This document shows, in pieces, positions 1-9,610 of a stretch of 64,000 bases of DNA. Position numbers and translations under genes: made by a program. Each line of letters opens with the position of its first letter. Position 1 is the stretch's first letter. A model generated the notes under the pieces. The model had not been told where the DNA came from, did not search any database, and saw only the letters and a list, made by a program, of their open reading frames with translations. The stretch is taken from NCBI RefSeq assembly GCF_023634065.1, contig NZ_JALKCV010000003.1, positions 248,001 to 312,000 of the forward strand. The letters run 5' to 3'. The DNA is from Microbulbifer litoralis (GTDB taxonomy: Bacteria > Pseudomonadota > Gammaproteobacteria > Pseudomonadales > Cellvibrionaceae).

Positions 1-338
1 TGGTACATCAGCGGGTCGGTCCAGAAACTCTCCGGCATTTCCGCACCGCGGGCCTTGCGCACCAGCTCCACGTGGTTGACGTAAGCGGAGCCGTCGGCCC
101 AGTGGTAGGCGCGCGGCAGTGGCGAGTGGCATTTGGCCTGGTCGAAGGTCTCGCCATCGATCTCGCCGCTTTGCAGTTTGCCGTGCAACACTTCCAGCTC
201 GCCGGACACTGTGCCCCAGTTATCCAGCGCACTCTGCAGCGTGGGCGCGATATCGGCTGCGGACACCATGCGGGTCAGGTCGTCGGTCACCACGACCAGC
301 TGGCCGTCGCGGCCGGATTTAAGGCTGGCTAGCTTCAC
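1..338 (-). CDS. Fumarylacetoacetate hydrolase-family protein (5' part, truncated by window edge)
   Basis: The first 112 codons are visible, beginning [20 protein letters not shown] and running off the left edge. This N-terminal segment resembles the N-terminal domain of fumarylacetoacetate hydrolase (FAH) enzymes, which perform the last step of tyrosine/homogentisate breakdown. The catalytic core is outside the window. The start is a GTG whose bases overlap the TGA of the upstream VOC gene (GTGA), which suggests translational coupling. An AGGAGG-like ribosome site lies a few bases upstream. Its place behind hppD supports a role in tyrosine catabolism. The exact substrate cannot be judged from this fragment. 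Confidence 0.75.
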   Translation of the reverse strand, partial: MKLASLKSGRDGQLVVVTDDLTRMVSAADIAPTLQSALDNWGTVSGELEVLHGKLQSGEIDGETFDQAKCHSPLPRAYHWADGSAYVNHVELVRKARGAEMPESFWTDPLMY

Positions 339-892
339 TGTGCCTCCTGTTCAGTGTTCGGTATAAATTCTTCTTCGCCGTGCATCCAGGCTGCGTGCCG
401 CGGTGCCTTCTTGGTGCGCGACCACTCGTCCAGCATGTCTTCGGCCACCCGCTTCAGCTCGGAATGCATACCGGGCCTGGCGGTGTTGGCGGCCAGCTCG
501 ATGCGGTGGCCGTTGGGGTCGAAGAAATAGATGGACTTGAAAATCGTGTGGTCCGTGGGGCCCAGCACGTCGATGCCGGCGGCTTCCAGTCGGGCCTTGG
601 CCGCCAGCAGTTCGTCCATGCTCTCCACCTCGAAAGCGATATGCTGCACCCACTGGGGGGTGTTTTCATCGCGCCCCATATCCGGCGAGTTGGGGATTTC
701 GAAGAAAGCCAGCACATTGCCCATGCCCGCATCGAGAAATACGTGCATATAGGGATCCGGCTCGCCGGTGGAGGGTACCTTGTCCTCGGCGATGGCGAGC
801 TGGAAATCCATGCCCAGGAGATCGCGGTAGAATTCCACGGTCTCCCTGGCATCGCGGCAGCGGTAGGCCACGTGGTGAATGCGTTTGATCAT
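335..892 (-). CDS. VOC-superfamily (glyoxalase/dioxygenase fold) protein
   Basis: A 185-residue protein with a vicinal-oxygen-chelate fold. The first module opens with [10 protein letters not shown] and the second contains [13 protein letters not shown] and a [11 protein letters not shown] ending. H-x-x-F/Y and terminal Glu positions typical of VOC metal ligands are present. It lies between hppD (4-nt overlap at its start) and the FAH-family gene (4-nt overlap at its end), so it is co-translated with tyrosine-degradation enzymes. VOC proteins can be isomerases, lyases or dioxygenases. A role with an aromatic ring-cleavage intermediate is an inference from context only. Confidence 0.85.
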   Translation of the reverse strand: MIKRIHHVAYRCRDARETVEFYRDLLGMDFQLAIAEDKVPSTGEPDPYMHVFLDAGMGNVLAFFEIPNSPDMGRDENTPQWVQHIAFEVESMDELLAAKARLEAAGIDVLGPTDHTIFKSIYFFDPNGHRIELAANTARPGMHSELKRVAEDMLDEWSRTKKAPRHAAWMHGEEEFIPNTEQEAQ

Positions 893-1995
893 GCCGCATC
901 GCCGTCTTTCTTGTCGCCACTCTCTCCACCTACAACGCCGCGCTTCACCTGGTCGCGCTCGATGGATTCAAACAAGGCCTTGAAGTTGCCTTCGCCAAAG
1001 CCCTCGTCCTGTTTGCGCTGGATAAACTCGAAGAATACCGGGCCGAGCATGTTGGCGGAGAAAATCTGCAGCAGCAGGCGCGGCTCGCCGTCCTCGGTGG
1101 TGCCGTCCAGCAGCAGGCCGCGCTTTTTCAGTTCCTCGGTGGGTTCACCGTGACCGGGCAGGCGCTCTTCCAGCATTTCATAATAGGTTTCCGGGGGCGG
1201 GGTCATGAACTCCATGCCCTGGGCCTTGAGGCGATCCCAGCAGGCCACCAGGTCGTCACAGGCAAAGGCGATATGCTGGATGCCCTCGCCGTTGTACTTC
1301 ATCAGGAACTCTTCGATCTGGCCGCCACCGCCGGCCGCCTCTTCGTTCAGCGGGATGCGGATCTTGCCGTCCGGCGCGGTCATGGCCTTGGAAGTCAGGC
1401 CGGTGTACTCGCCCTTGATATCGAAGTAGCGGATCTCGCGGAAGTTGAACAGGTCTTCGTAGTACTTGGCCCAGTAGTCCATGCGGCCGCGATAGACGTT
1501 GTGGGTCAGGTGATCCAGGGTGTGGAAGCCGCAGCCTTCCGGGTGCTTGTCCACACCTTCCAGCCAGTGGAAGTCGATATCGTAGATGCTCTCGCCTTCC
1601 TTGTAACGGTCGATCAGGTACAGGGTGGCGCCGCCGATACCCTTGATGGCCGGCAGGCGCAGTTCCATCGGGCCGGTTGCCACTTCCACCGGCTGCGCGC
1701 CCTTTTTGATCGCCTCGTTGTAGGCGAAGGTGGCGTCCTTGACGCGAAAAGCCAGGCCACAGGCAGAGGGGCCGTGCTCGCGGGCGTAGTAGTCGGCGTG
1801 GCTGCCCGGCTCGTAGTTGGTGATAAAGTTGATATCGCCCTGGCGCCACAATTCCACGTCTTTGGTACGGTGGTGGGCCACTTTGGTGAAGCCCATGGCC
1901 TCGAAGACGGTTTCCAGAATGCCTTTCTCCGGCGCGGTGAATTCGACGAATTCAAAGCCGTCCAGGCCCATCGGGTTTTCAAATAAATCGGACAT
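889..1995 (-). CDS. hppD: 4-hydroxyphenylpyruvate dioxygenase
   Basis: A 368-residue Fe(II) dioxygenase that converts 4-hydroxyphenylpyruvate to homogentisate in tyrosine catabolism. The three iron ligands are visible: His162 (DHLTHNV), His241 (GIQHIAF) and Glu323 (FFEFIQR). Length is normal for bacterial HPPD. An in-frame upstream start at 2082 exists, but it would run coding sequence through the palindromes at 2051-2093. The ATG at 1995, with GGAGGGG about 7 nt upstream, is preferred. It is the first gene of the hppD-VOC-FAH operon, and a 4-nt overlap joins it to the next gene. Confidence 0.96.
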   Translation of the reverse strand: MSDLFENPMGLDGFEFVEFTAPEKGILETVFEAMGFTKVAHHRTKDVELWRQGDINFITNYEPGSHADYYAREHGPSACGLAFRVKDATFAYNEAIKKGAQPVEVATGPMELRLPAIKGIGGATLYLIDRYKEGESIYDIDFHWLEGVDKHPEGCGFHTLDHLTHNVYRGRMDYWAKYYEDLFNFREIRYFDIKGEYTGLTSKAMTAPDGKIRIPLNEEAAGGGGQIEEFLMKYNGEGIQHIAFACDDLVACWDRLKAQGMEFMTPPPETYYEMLEERLPGHGEPTEELKKRGLLLDGTTEDGEPRLLLQIFSANMLGPVFFEFIQRKQDEGFGEGNFKALFESIERDQVKRGVVGGESGDKKDGDAA

Positions 1996-2050
1996 CAGGC
2001 CCCTCCGTTTTTCTCTCGTTTGGCTGCGCATTCGGCGTCGCAGCGGACTC

Positions 2051-2093
2051 ATTAGTTTCAGGTGCAACGAACTTAGTTGCACCTGAAACTAAT
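2051..2093. promoter_or_regulatory. Double palindromic operator upstream of hppD
   Basis: A perfect inverted repeat has 18-bp arms (2051-2068 and 2076-2093) separated by 7 bp. Each arm is itself a near-palindrome, AGTTTCA-GG-TGCAAC(G) centred at 2061.5 and AGTTGCA-CC-TGAAACT centred at 2082.5, so two dimer-type sites sit 21 bp (two helical turns) apart. It lies 56 bp upstream of the hppD ATG and 150 bp upstream of the divergent serine hydrolase gene. This is most likely an operator for a tyrosine-catabolism regulator. Its size fits a MarR-type dimer. No regulator gene is adjacent in this window. Confidence 0.7.
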
Positions 2094-2244
2094 GTCAAGG
2101 GTAGACCGTTCCAAAAACCGGGTTAGTTGATCCGGTCATCGCTGCCCGGCGGGAAAGGCTCAAACGGACCAGCAGCGGCGATTGCGAAGCCGATACAATT
2201 TCCCCGAACACCAGCAATGCGGAACTTCAATCGACGGGCCAGTC

Positions 2245-3600
2245 ATGAAAAAAACTATAACCATCCTGTTTGGATGCGTCGCCATCGCCGCGATTACAGC
2301 GGCTTTCGCCGCGCCCCGGCTGCTGGGCTTTTCCATCACCCAACTGGGCAGTGCCGTGCGCGTGGCCACCGGCATGGGCGCCAAGCTGGCCTGTTCCGGA
2401 CGCTTTGTATCCGGTTTTGATGAACAGCGGATTATGGATGACCTGGCTTCCTACTCCCCCGCCACGCGGCTGTTGCAACTGCAGTACGGCGAACGCGGGG
2501 TAACGGCCGAGTTGCTGGGGCTGGGACAGACCAGCGCCACCTACCGCGAAGGGCTCGGCTGCACGCTGGATATCGGCGAGACTGCCGGGCTGGACTCGGT
2601 AAAGCTGGCACCGGTAGCGGGCGGCAGCGGCGAGTGGCCGCGGGGCGCCGCCGTCTCTTCGATCGATGCCGACCTGCAGCGCCGCGCCGCGACGATCCTC
2701 GCCCGCGACAACGCCGCCGGGCTGCAGACCCGTGCGCTGCTGGTCGTCCAGGACGGCCGCATTGCCGCCGAGGTCTACGGCCCGGGGATCGACGCGCAGA
2801 CTCCGCTGCTCGGCTGGTCCATGGGCAAGAGCCTGACGGCGATGATGCTGGGCCGCATGGAAACCCTGGGGCTGGCGGATACCGGCTCGCGACCGGTGTT
2901 CGAGCAGTGGCGGGGTGACGAGCGCGCCGCCATCGCCATGGAGGACCTGCTGCACATGTCCTCCGGACTGGACTTCGACGAGACCTACACGCCGGGCAGC
3001 GACGCCACGCGGATGCTGTTCCGCTCCCACAGCGCCTCCGATGTGGCCCTGGCCAGCCCGGCGGCCTTCGCACCGGGGGCGCACTTTTCCTATTCCTCCG
3101 GCACCACCAACCTGATCGCCCGATGGATGCACGAGCGCCTGGGCGGCGAAGTGCAGTCGAGCGTGGATTTCTTTCGCGATGAAATCCTGCAACCGCTGGG
3201 CATGGCGCACACAGTATTCGAGGTGGATCCGAGCGGGGTGTTTGTCGGCAGCTCGTATATCTACGCTTCCGCCCGCGATTGGGCGCGTCTGGGCCTGCTG
3301 ATGCTGAACCGCGGCGAGATGAACGGCCGGCGGCTACTCAGCGAAGAGTGGGTCGAGCGCGCGGCGGCGCCCAACAGCAGCGACAACGAGCCCCGCTACG
3401 GCTACCAGTTCTGGCTGAACCGCGGCGGCAGCTCCCCGCGCTACCCGCAATTGCCGGACGACGTCTACCTGATGCAGGGCAACCGCCGACAGCGGGTGAT
3501 GATCTCGCCGTCGACCAATACGGTGGTGGTGCGGCTGGGCTGGTCGGCCAGCCGCTACCCGACCGGGGAGAACTTCGCCGAGCTGCTGCCCGGCGCATGA
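2245..3600 (+). CDS. Serine hydrolase of the class C beta-lactamase/esterase fold
   Basis: A 451-residue secreted or membrane-anchored protein. The N-terminus MKKTITILFGCVAIAAITAA is a signal/anchor segment, which is why the start is placed at 2245 rather than the longer in-frame start at 2182. The catalytic SxxK is in GWSMGKSLT, and a YxN-like YSSGTTN follows in the expected place. The domain covers roughly residues 140-445. The family includes penicillin-binding-like esterases and peptidases, with few true beta-lactamases. It is divergent from hppD and shares the 250-bp intergenic region holding the double palindrome. Substrate unknown. Confidence 0.88.
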   Translation: MKKTITILFGCVAIAAITAAFAAPRLLGFSITQLGSAVRVATGMGAKLACSGRFVSGFDEQRIMDDLASYSPATRLLQLQYGERGVTAELLGLGQTSATYREGLGCTLDIGETAGLDSVKLAPVAGGSGEWPRGAAVSSIDADLQRRAATILARDNAAGLQTRALLVVQDGRIAAEVYGPGIDAQTPLLGWSMGKSLTAMMLGRMETLGLADTGSRPVFEQWRGDERAAIAMEDLLHMSSGLDFDETYTPGSDATRMLFRSHSASDVALASPAAFAPGAHFSYSSGTTNLIARWMHERLGGEVQSSVDFFRDEILQPLGMAHTVFEVDPSGVFVGSSYIYASARDWARLGLLMLNRGEMNGRRLLSEEWVERAAAPNSSDNEPRYGYQFWLNRGGSSPRYPQLPDDVYLMQGNRRQRVMISPSTNTVVVRLGWSASRYPTGENFAELLPGA

Positions 3601-3648
3601 CGCGGGCGGGGCGCAGGCAGGTGCACCCCGCCACCGCGGTCCCGGCAA

Positions 3649-3930
3649 CTACATGGAATCGCCGCACTGACCGGTATTGGTATCGCAGGACTGCCCCTCC
3701 ACGAAGGTGCCGTTCATATCGGAACACTCGGATTCACTGACCGGGCTGGCGCAGGAACCGCCGGTCTGCTGGCAACAGCCGGTGGCCCCCATCTGTTCCT
3801 CGCCGGCGGGCGGCGCGGACATATCGGTGCCGCTGTCTTTACGCTCTTCGTGTTTCGGCGAGCAGCCGGCAAACAGCGCGAGCAGAAGACCGATCGCAAA
3901 TACCTGAAGCAACATTTTGGCAGGGTTCAT
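3649..3930 (-). CDS. Small cysteine-rich lipoprotein, unknown function
   Basis: 93 residues. The N-terminal hydrophobic stretch ends in the lipobox LFAGC, so Cys23 should be lipidated after signal peptidase II cleavage. The mature part is hydrophilic and carries six further cysteines (CC, then single Cys in SCAS, SECSD, QSCD, GQCG), probably disulfide-bonded in the periplasm. It lies convergent to the serine hydrolase and downstream of the DUF533 gene. No family recognised. Confidence 0.72.
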   Translation of the reverse strand: MNPAKMLLQVFAIGLLLALFAGCSPKHEERKDSGTDMSAPPAGEEQMGATGCCQQTGGSCASPVSESECSDMNGTFVEGQSCDTNTGQCGDSM

Positions 3931-3991
3931 AGATAACTCCTTACTGCGTTATGGCCGGATCGCCCTGGCGGCCCGGCGGGAAACGGGATAT

Positions 3992-4879
3992 TCAGGCGGC
4001 TCGCGGCAACTGCTGCTCGATCGTGTGTACCGCCTGTTCCGAGATGCCGAGCTTTTCCGCCAGCGCGTCCATATAGGCCTTTTCCTTCGGGTTCCACTCG
4101 TCGACGGTCAGCGCCGACACCAGGTAGATATTCAGCGCCGTGGCCGGATCGTTGACCCGCGAGACGACCTGTTCCATATCCACCGGTTGCGTCAGCAGTT
4201 GCCGGAATTCCTCCAGTTCGGCACTGTCCAGCTTGCCTTCCAGCGCCCTGCTGATATTGCGCTGCTCGTTGGCATTGATACGGCTGTCCGCCTGCGCGGC
4301 GGCGATCATGGCACGCAGCAGCAGATCCGCCTGCTCCTCGCCCCTGCCGCCGCTACCGCTGTCGGCAAAGCCGAACATCCGCTGCTGCGGGTCTGACCAG
4401 CCGCCGCTGTTGCCGCCGGGGCCACCCGGCCCCTGTGGACTGAACTTGCCGCCCATACGGCCGAAGATTTCGCCCAGAACATCGTTCAGGTTGTCGGCGC
4501 CCGCAGATCCACCGCCCGGCCGACCCGAAGCGCCACCCTGTTGCTGCATCTGCGCGAACACGCGGCGGGCGATCTCGATCAGCATGCCAGCACCGCCGGC
4601 ACCCGCGGGCGCGGTACCGCCGGATATATCGCCGAGACCGCCGCCCCCCGGCGCCGCGCCGCTGGCGGACCTGCCGCCGCGGGTGAGGATGTCGTCGAGG
4701 CTGGTGTCATCCGGCCCGGCGCGGCCCGTATCCGGCGGCGGTACGCGGGAGAAGTCCGGCGGCGGCACCGGGCGCCCACCCGGCGCACCGGACGGCGCCT
4801 GCGGCTGCTGGCGCATCTTCTTGTTGAGCATGGACACGCCGGCGCCGATCAGGGCGCCCAGCAACAGCTTCTTGTTCAT
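3992..4879 (-). CDS. DUF533 / TerB-like protein (YebE type)
   Basis: 295 residues. The N-terminus MNKKLLLGALIGAGVSMLNK is a glycine-rich hydrophobic segment, followed by a long Pro/Gly-rich low-complexity linker (about residues 25-175). A helical C-terminal domain runs from ADLLLRAMIAAAQADSRINANE to the end and matches the DUF533 (YebE) family, which shares the TerB helical fold. The acidic AQADSRINANE motif is the usual TerB signature. E. coli YebE is an inner-membrane protein tied to envelope stress. A similar role is inferred only. Confidence 0.87.
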   Translation of the reverse strand: MNKKLLLGALIGAGVSMLNKKMRQQPQAPSGAPGGRPVPPPDFSRVPPPDTGRAGPDDTSLDDILTRGGRSASGAAPGGGGLGDISGGTAPAGAGGAGMLIEIARRVFAQMQQQGGASGRPGGGSAGADNLNDVLGEIFGRMGGKFSPQGPGGPGGNSGGWSDPQQRMFGFADSGSGGRGEEQADLLLRAMIAAAQADSRINANEQRNISRALEGKLDSAELEEFRQLLTQPVDMEQVVSRVNDPATALNIYLVSALTVDEWNPKEKAYMDALAEKLGISEQAVHTIEQQLPRAA

Positions 4880-5098
4880 CGACCTTCCTCTCGCCGGTTC
4901 GGGGCTATGTAATCACTGTAGCCCAGCTGTGGCGGGTAAACGCACTGACTGGCCAGACCGGCACGGCGCCGCTGGCCCACAGCGCACGATCACCAAATTG
5001 GCCCTGTCGTATTTCCGCCAAGCCGTTACAATCGGCCCCCGTTTGCGGGCGTCAACCGGACGCCGCGCCACCCGGATAGCACAGACCAAGGACACCCC

Positions 5099-6082
5099 AT
5101 GATTCTCGCCGCCCTCGCCATCATCGCCGGATTCGCCCTGCTGGTCTGGAGCGCCGACCGCTTCGTCGAGGGTGCGGCCGCCACCGCCAGACACGCCGGC
5201 ATGCCGACGCTGCTGATCGGCATGGTGATCGTCGGTTTCGGCACCTCCGCGCCGGAGATGGTGGTATCCGCGATGGCCGCCCTGGATGGCAGCCCGGGCC
5301 TGGCGCTGGGCAACGCCTACGGTTCCAATATCGCCAATACCGGCCTGATCCTCGGCGCCACGGCGCTGATGATCCCGCTGGCGGTACACTCCAAGATCGT
5401 GCGCCGCGAGCTGCCGCTGCTGCTGGCCATCAGCCTGCTGACCGGCTTTTTCCTGTGGAACGGCCGGCTCGCGCGCCCGGAGGCGTCGGTGCTGCTGCTG
5501 GGCTTTTTCGCGCTGGTCGGCTGGACCATCTACTCCGGTCTGCGCGGCAAGGGCGATGTCCTCGAGGGAGAGGTGCAAAGCGAGCTGGAAGTGCACGCGA
5601 TGCCGCTGGGGCGCGCCCTGTTCTGGGTGGTGGCGGGCCTGACGCTGCTGATTGTCAGCTCGCGTATCCTGGTCTGGGGCGCGGTGACCATCGCCGAGTC
5701 CCTCGGTGTCAGCGACCTGATCATCGGCCTCACCATCGTCGCGCTCGGCACCTCACTGCCGGAACTGGCGGCCACGGTGATCGCCGCGCGCAAGGGCGAA
5801 CACGATATCGCCATCGGCAATGTGGTGGGTTCCAACATGTTCAACCTGCTGGCGGTGGTGGGTATCGCCGGCGTTATCGCGCCGATGGACAATGTGCCAC
5901 CGGAAATGCTGACCCGGGACTGGCCGGTGGTTATCGGCCTGACCGTGGCGCTGTTTGTGTTCGGCTACGGCTTCCGCGGCCAGGGCCGCATCAACCGTTT
6001 CGAGGGCGGCCTGTTGCTGGCGGCCTATATTGCCTACAACGCCTATCTGGTGATGACCATCACCACAGCTGCCACCACCTGA
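5099..6082 (+). CDS. yrbG: Calcium/sodium antiporter, CaCA family (YrbG-like)
   Basis: A 327-residue polytopic membrane protein with the two inverted alpha-repeats of the cation/Ca2+ exchanger family: GFGTSAPE with GSNIANTG in the first half, and ALGTSLPE with GSNMFN in the second. The acidic residues in these motifs coordinate Ca2+/Na+. About ten hydrophobic segments are present and the length is typical of YrbG. It is monocistronic: the upstream gene is divergent, and downstream come a short repeat and a convergent gene. Confidence 0.93.
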   Translation: MILAALAIIAGFALLVWSADRFVEGAAATARHAGMPTLLIGMVIVGFGTSAPEMVVSAMAALDGSPGLALGNAYGSNIANTGLILGATALMIPLAVHSKIVRRELPLLLAISLLTGFFLWNGRLARPEASVLLLGFFALVGWTIYSGLRGKGDVLEGEVQSELEVHAMPLGRALFWVVAGLTLLIVSSRILVWGAVTIAESLGVSDLIIGLTIVALGTSLPELAATVIAARKGEHDIAIGNVVGSNMFNLLAVVGIAGVIAPMDNVPPEMLTRDWPVVIGLTVALFVFGYGFRGQGRINRFEGGLLLAAYIAYNAYLVMTITTAATT

Positions 6083-6109
6083 ATTCGCCCAACACGTACA
6101 ACCACCCTT

Positions 6110-6142
6110 GTAGCCCGGATGAAGCGCAGCGGAATCCGGGAA
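6110..6142. repeat. Short REP-like dispersed repeat
   Basis: The segment TAGCCCGGATGAAGCGCAGC followed by GGAATCCGGG is an imperfect hairpin (CCCGGAT / ATCCGGG arms). It is of the kind scattered through intergenic regions of many gammaproteobacteria. It lies between the convergent antiporter and cbpM genes. Confidence 0.6.
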
Positions 6143-6174
6143 CCCCGATACCGCACGCACGGCAGCGGCGCGGA

Positions 6175-6489
6175 CTAGCCGCGCTCCTCCAACCGCGCCA
6201 ACCGGGCCTGCAGCCTTTCGATCTCCTCCAGCAACTCGATCGCCAGCGCCGCGCCGGCCAGGTTCACCCCCAGATCCCGCTCCAGCGAATGGACCCGCCG
6301 CACCCGACGCACGCAGACGCCGCTAAAGCGCAGCCTCACGCGGCTGCGCGGTTCGATCACGCCCTCTTCCACCAGCGCCATGATATGTTCCGCCGGCAGG
6401 CCGCAGGCGCGACAGAGTTCGCTCAGGGTGAGTTCGCTGTCTTCGTCCAGAACCGCACCGGTAATCGCCTCTTCTTTCCTGCTCGCCAC
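6175..6489 (-). CDS. cbpM: Chaperone modulator CbpM
   Basis: A 104-residue MerR-like helical protein starting with GTG one base after the cbpA stop. LTLSELCRACGLPAEHIMALVEEGVIEP matches the helix-turn region of CbpM, and the C-terminus is a leucine-rich coiled helix (AIELLEEIERLQARLARLEERG). CbpM binds the J-domain of CbpA and inhibits its co-chaperone activity. The tight cbpA-cbpM linkage is the standard arrangement. Confidence 0.9.
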   Translation of the reverse strand: MASRKEEAITGAVLDEDSELTLSELCRACGLPAEHIMALVEEGVIEPRSRVRLRFSGVCVRRVRRVHSLERDLGVNLAGAALAIELLEEIERLQARLARLEERG

Positions 6490-6490
6490 G

Positions 6491-7477
6491 TTATCCTCCC
6501 ATGCCCGCGCGCGGATCGAATTCGAACGCCTGGCTGAACTGGCGATAGGCCTCCCTGTGTGCCTCGCTGTCCGCCGGTGGCGCGACTATTTTCAGTACCG
6601 CGTAGAGATCGCCCGGCGCCTGCCCCGGTGTACCGCGGGCCGGAATGCCGCGCCCCTTCAGCCGCAGCTTGCTGCCGCTTTTGCTGTTGGCCGGTATCGT
6701 CAGGTGCACTGCGCCCTCCGGCGTCGGCACCCGCACCCTGGCGCCGAGCGCCGCCTCCCAGGGGGACAGCGGCAGATCCAGGTAGACCGTTCTGCCCTCG
6801 ACCGAGTAGAGCCGGTGCGGGTTGAAGGTGATCTCCAGGTAGAGATCGCCGGGCTTGCCCTCGCCCATGCCCGGCTGCCCCTGGCCGGCCAGGCGGATCT
6901 GCTGGCCCTCGGTGACACCTTTGGGAATCTTGACGTTCAGCTTGCGCTCCCTGAGCTGCGGCCGGCCATCCGGCCCCAGCTCGGAGTGCTTCAGCGTGAT
7001 CTGGCGGCTGGCGCCGCGGTAGCTGTCTTCCAGGTCGATGGCGATTCTGGCGTGGGTGTTTTCACCCTGGGCGTGAAATTCGTGCCTGAAGCCACCGCCC
7101 CGGGCGCCAAAACCGGCGTGCCCCGCGCCAAAACCAGCGCGCCCGAACAGGCTCTCGAAGAAGTCGCTGAAGGCCTCCGGATCCGCCTCGGTATAGCCGC
7201 CGCCGTGGAATTCGAAGCCCTGGTCCCATCCCGGTGGCGGGCGGAACTCCTCGCCGGAGTGGTAGCCGCTGCCCAGCTGGTCGTAGGCGGCGCGCTTCTC
7301 CGGGTCCTTCAGCACTTCGTAGGCCTCGCCGACCTCCTTGAAGCGATCCTCGGCGCCCTCTTCACTGCTGACATCGGGGTGGTATTTGCGCGCCAGCTTG
7401 CGGTAGGCGCGCTTGATCTCGGCCTGGTCGGCGTCGCGCTCCAGGCCGAGGATTTGGTAGTAGTCCTTGTATTCCAT
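6491..7477 (-). CDS. cbpA: Curved-DNA-binding protein CbpA (DnaJ-class co-chaperone)
   Basis: 328 residues beginning [20 protein letters not shown]. The J-domain (about residues 1-70) contains a YHPDVS form of the HPD motif. A Gly/Phe-rich linker follows (residues 75-150), then two C-terminal substrate-binding domains ([24 protein letters not shown]). There is no Cys-rich zinc domain, so this is type B CbpA rather than DnaJ. The ATG at 7477 is chosen over an upstream in-frame start at 7558 because the J-domain begins there. It delivers misfolded proteins to DnaK and can bind curved DNA. It forms an operon with cbpM. Confidence 0.94.
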   Translation of the reverse strand: MEYKDYYQILGLERDADQAEIKRAYRKLARKYHPDVSSEEGAEDRFKEVGEAYEVLKDPEKRAAYDQLGSGYHSGEEFRPPPGWDQGFEFHGGGYTEADPEAFSDFFESLFGRAGFGAGHAGFGARGGGFRHEFHAQGENTHARIAIDLEDSYRGASRQITLKHSELGPDGRPQLRERKLNVKIPKGVTEGQQIRLAGQGQPGMGEGKPGDLYLEITFNPHRLYSVEGRTVYLDLPLSPWEAALGARVRVPTPEGAVHLTIPANSKSGSKLRLKGRGIPARGTPGQAPGDLYAVLKIVAPPADSEAHREAYRQFSQAFEFDPRAGMGG

Positions 7478-7521
7478 GCGCGCTCGGTGTTGCGGCTTCT
7501 TTCCATTCAGGAAAGCCGAAA

Positions 7522-7555
7522 AGCGCCGCGTTTTCCACGATTCTGACGCGGCGCT
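7522..7555 (-). terminator. Possible terminator after the FG-GAP gene
   Basis: A 9-bp perfect stem (AGCGCCGCG at 7522-7530 and its complement at 7547-7555) has a 16-nt loop. On the minus strand it is followed by a short T run (TTTTC). It sits 24 bp past the stop of the FG-GAP protein gene and 45 bp before cbpA. The long loop and weak T tract make it uncertain. Confidence 0.4.
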
Positions 7556-7578
7556 CACCTTGCCGAGCGCAGGGCTCC

Positions 7579-9417
7579 TTATCTGGAGAAGTGGCTGCCT
7601 CCCGGTATCAGGATGACATTGTTGTTTTCATTTTCACGGGTCGGCACCAGCATATCGTCAAATCCATCACCATTGACGTCGCCCACACCGGCCACGGTCG
7701 TGACTTCGCCGGTAAAGCCGCTCAACGAGACACCGCCGGTATAGAACAGCACCGTTCGGTTGGAGCGCTCGTACAGCGGTAGCTCGGCCGGTATATCGGG
7801 GCCACCGTAGATCAGGGTAAAGCTGCCTGCACTGATATATGTTTCATGCGTATCCATAACGGCCAGGTCGTTGTAGCCGTCGCCGTTCACATCGCCCACG
7901 GACAGGGCCCTACAGGCGTCGCTGCCAATCACGGAGAAGCCACCATTGGGCGCCTGATCAAATACCGTGTCCTCCGAAAGCATTGCCAGCGTCTGCGGCA
8001 AGTCGCCGCTGCCATAGATGATGCGCAACCGCCCGGGACTGCCGTCATCGTTGCCCGCCTGGGCCAGGGCGATTTCATCCAGCCCATCGCCGTTGAGGTC
8101 GTTGACGATGGCGAGGCAGCGACCGAGACGAGTCCCGGTTTCCGCCGTGGAGGTGATCACCGTGCCGCCGGCAATCGTCTGCGCAAAAGTGTCCACCGTG
8201 GTGACGCGGGGGAAGTTGCCATGGCCGTAGAACAGGTAGGCGCGCCCTTCTGCCTGGTCATTCATGGATAATTCGGCGGTGAGCAGGTCGTCGATGCCGT
8301 CGCCGTTGACGTCGCCAAAGCCATCCTGCGGTATCCAGCCGAAACTGTCTCCGGCATAACCGGCCTCGACCATCTGGAAGGTGTGGATACCGTACTCGGC
8401 GTCGGTGGATGGAATGGCACTGACATCGGCGCCACCGGGCACGACAAAAAACTGTCCGTAGCCCACCTCCGTGGGTTCGACGCCGGTCATCGCCAGATCG
8501 GTGGCGCCGTCGCCGTTGACATCCCCCACGCCGCGGGTGTTGTAACGGGACTCGCCGGATACGATCGCATTGAACGTCGCCGTGCGCAGGCCCGCGTCGG
8601 TATTGTTGTGGTCGACGATTTCCGTGTAGGGGTCATCCTGCGGATTGGCAGCGCCAAATATGGTCACCGAGACGCGATCGCCGATGGCAATATCGTCGTA
8701 ACCGTCGGCATTGAAATCGCCGAGCGTGCTGACATCCCACAGGAACTCCTGCCACTGGAAATGGTGACCCTGCGACGCCGCCATGTTTTCCGGCCACTCC
8801 AGCAGGTTGTAGTGGCTGTCGAACTGGCTGCGGCCATAAATCACCGCCATTTGCTGGAAGCTCGTCTCCCCGGGCTTGTACAGGATGCCGAAATCATCCC
8901 GTCCGTCGCCGTTGAAGTCTCCGAGCGCGGCGACATCGTTGCGCGGCGAATAGTCGTCCGGCGATACCCGGAAAGTGACAACATTCTCCACACCAGCCTC
9001 CCCGAGGGCTTCCAGGTCTATTTCCCGCAGGCGCACCGAGAAGTGGATCTCGAACCGCTGGCGCATCGCGGTGTCTTCGTAGCTCTCACCCAGGATATTG
9101 ATCACCGCCTGATCGTCGCCGAGAAAACCACTGCGCGGCTGGTATCGATAGAGACAGGGTTCCACCTCGATAAGCTCGCCGGCCTCTGGTTGCCGGTCGA
9201 TCTCGCAGCGGCTTTCCTGCATAGGCGTGGTAGGATCGACCGAGATAAAGTCACTCAACTCATCAACATTTAACGGCATGTCGATGTTTTGGGTAGCGAG
9301 CATCTCTTCGTTGTCCCCACCACTGCCGGAATCATTGCCGGAACCACCGCCGCACCCGCCCAGCAACGCGCTGGCCCCCAACAGGGCGGCTACCCCATAC
9401 CGGTTCACTGTTTTCAT
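7579..9417 (-). CDS. FG-GAP repeat (integrin-alpha-like beta-propeller) lipoprotein
   Basis: 612 residues. The signal peptide [19 protein letters not shown] ends in the lipobox LLGGC, followed by a Gly/Ser linker. A Cys-containing region is followed by seven Ca2+-loop motifs of the form GDxNxDGxxD ([70 protein letters not shown]). This predicts a seven-bladed propeller. The ATG at 9417 has a GGGAG site and precedes the signal peptide; the longer in-frame start at 9504 is rejected. It is likely a surface or periplasmic adhesion or binding protein; ligand unknown. Confidence 0.88.
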   Translation of the reverse strand: MKTVNRYGVAALLGASALLGGCGGGSGNDSGSGGDNEEMLATQNIDMPLNVDELSDFISVDPTTPMQESRCEIDRQPEAGELIEVEPCLYRYQPRSGFLGDDQAVINILGESYEDTAMRQRFEIHFSVRLREIDLEALGEAGVENVVTFRVSPDDYSPRNDVAALGDFNGDGRDDFGILYKPGETSFQQMAVIYGRSQFDSHYNLLEWPENMAASQGHHFQWQEFLWDVSTLGDFNADGYDDIAIGDRVSVTIFGAANPQDDPYTEIVDHNNTDAGLRTATFNAIVSGESRYNTRGVGDVNGDGATDLAMTGVEPTEVGYGQFFVVPGGADVSAIPSTDAEYGIHTFQMVEAGYAGDSFGWIPQDGFGDVNGDGIDDLLTAELSMNDQAEGRAYLFYGHGNFPRVTTVDTFAQTIAGGTVITSTAETGTRLGRCLAIVNDLNGDGLDEIALAQAGNDDGSPGRLRIIYGSGDLPQTLAMLSEDTVFDQAPNGGFSVIGSDACRALSVGDVNGDGYNDLAVMDTHETYISAGSFTLIYGGPDIPAELPLYERSNRTVLFYTGGVSLSGFTGEVTTVAGVGDVNGDGFDDMLVPTRENENNNVILIPGGSHFSR

Positions 9418-9610
9418 CACGACTCCCTGACTAACGTTTTTATTAATGTGAAAATCTTGTACATTTTTTCCAATGTACCTCGATAACAAAGATACCGGCG
9501 CCATATTGCCGCTTCAACTGCAGCCGCCACTGCGACAAAAGCGGCAATGGCGACCGACAAACACTGCAGCGGGCCAATTGTCACCCGGTCACAGAACACA
9601 GGATCTTCCT

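Noticed and set aside
1996-2082. Extended N-terminus of HppD
   Set aside because: It would translate the palindromic operator; the family N-terminus and a strong ribosome site are at 1995.
2245-3600. Serine hydrolase as a true class C beta-lactamase
   Set aside because: The SxxK and YxN-like motifs are shared with esterases and peptidases; a clear KTG box in the right place was not found.
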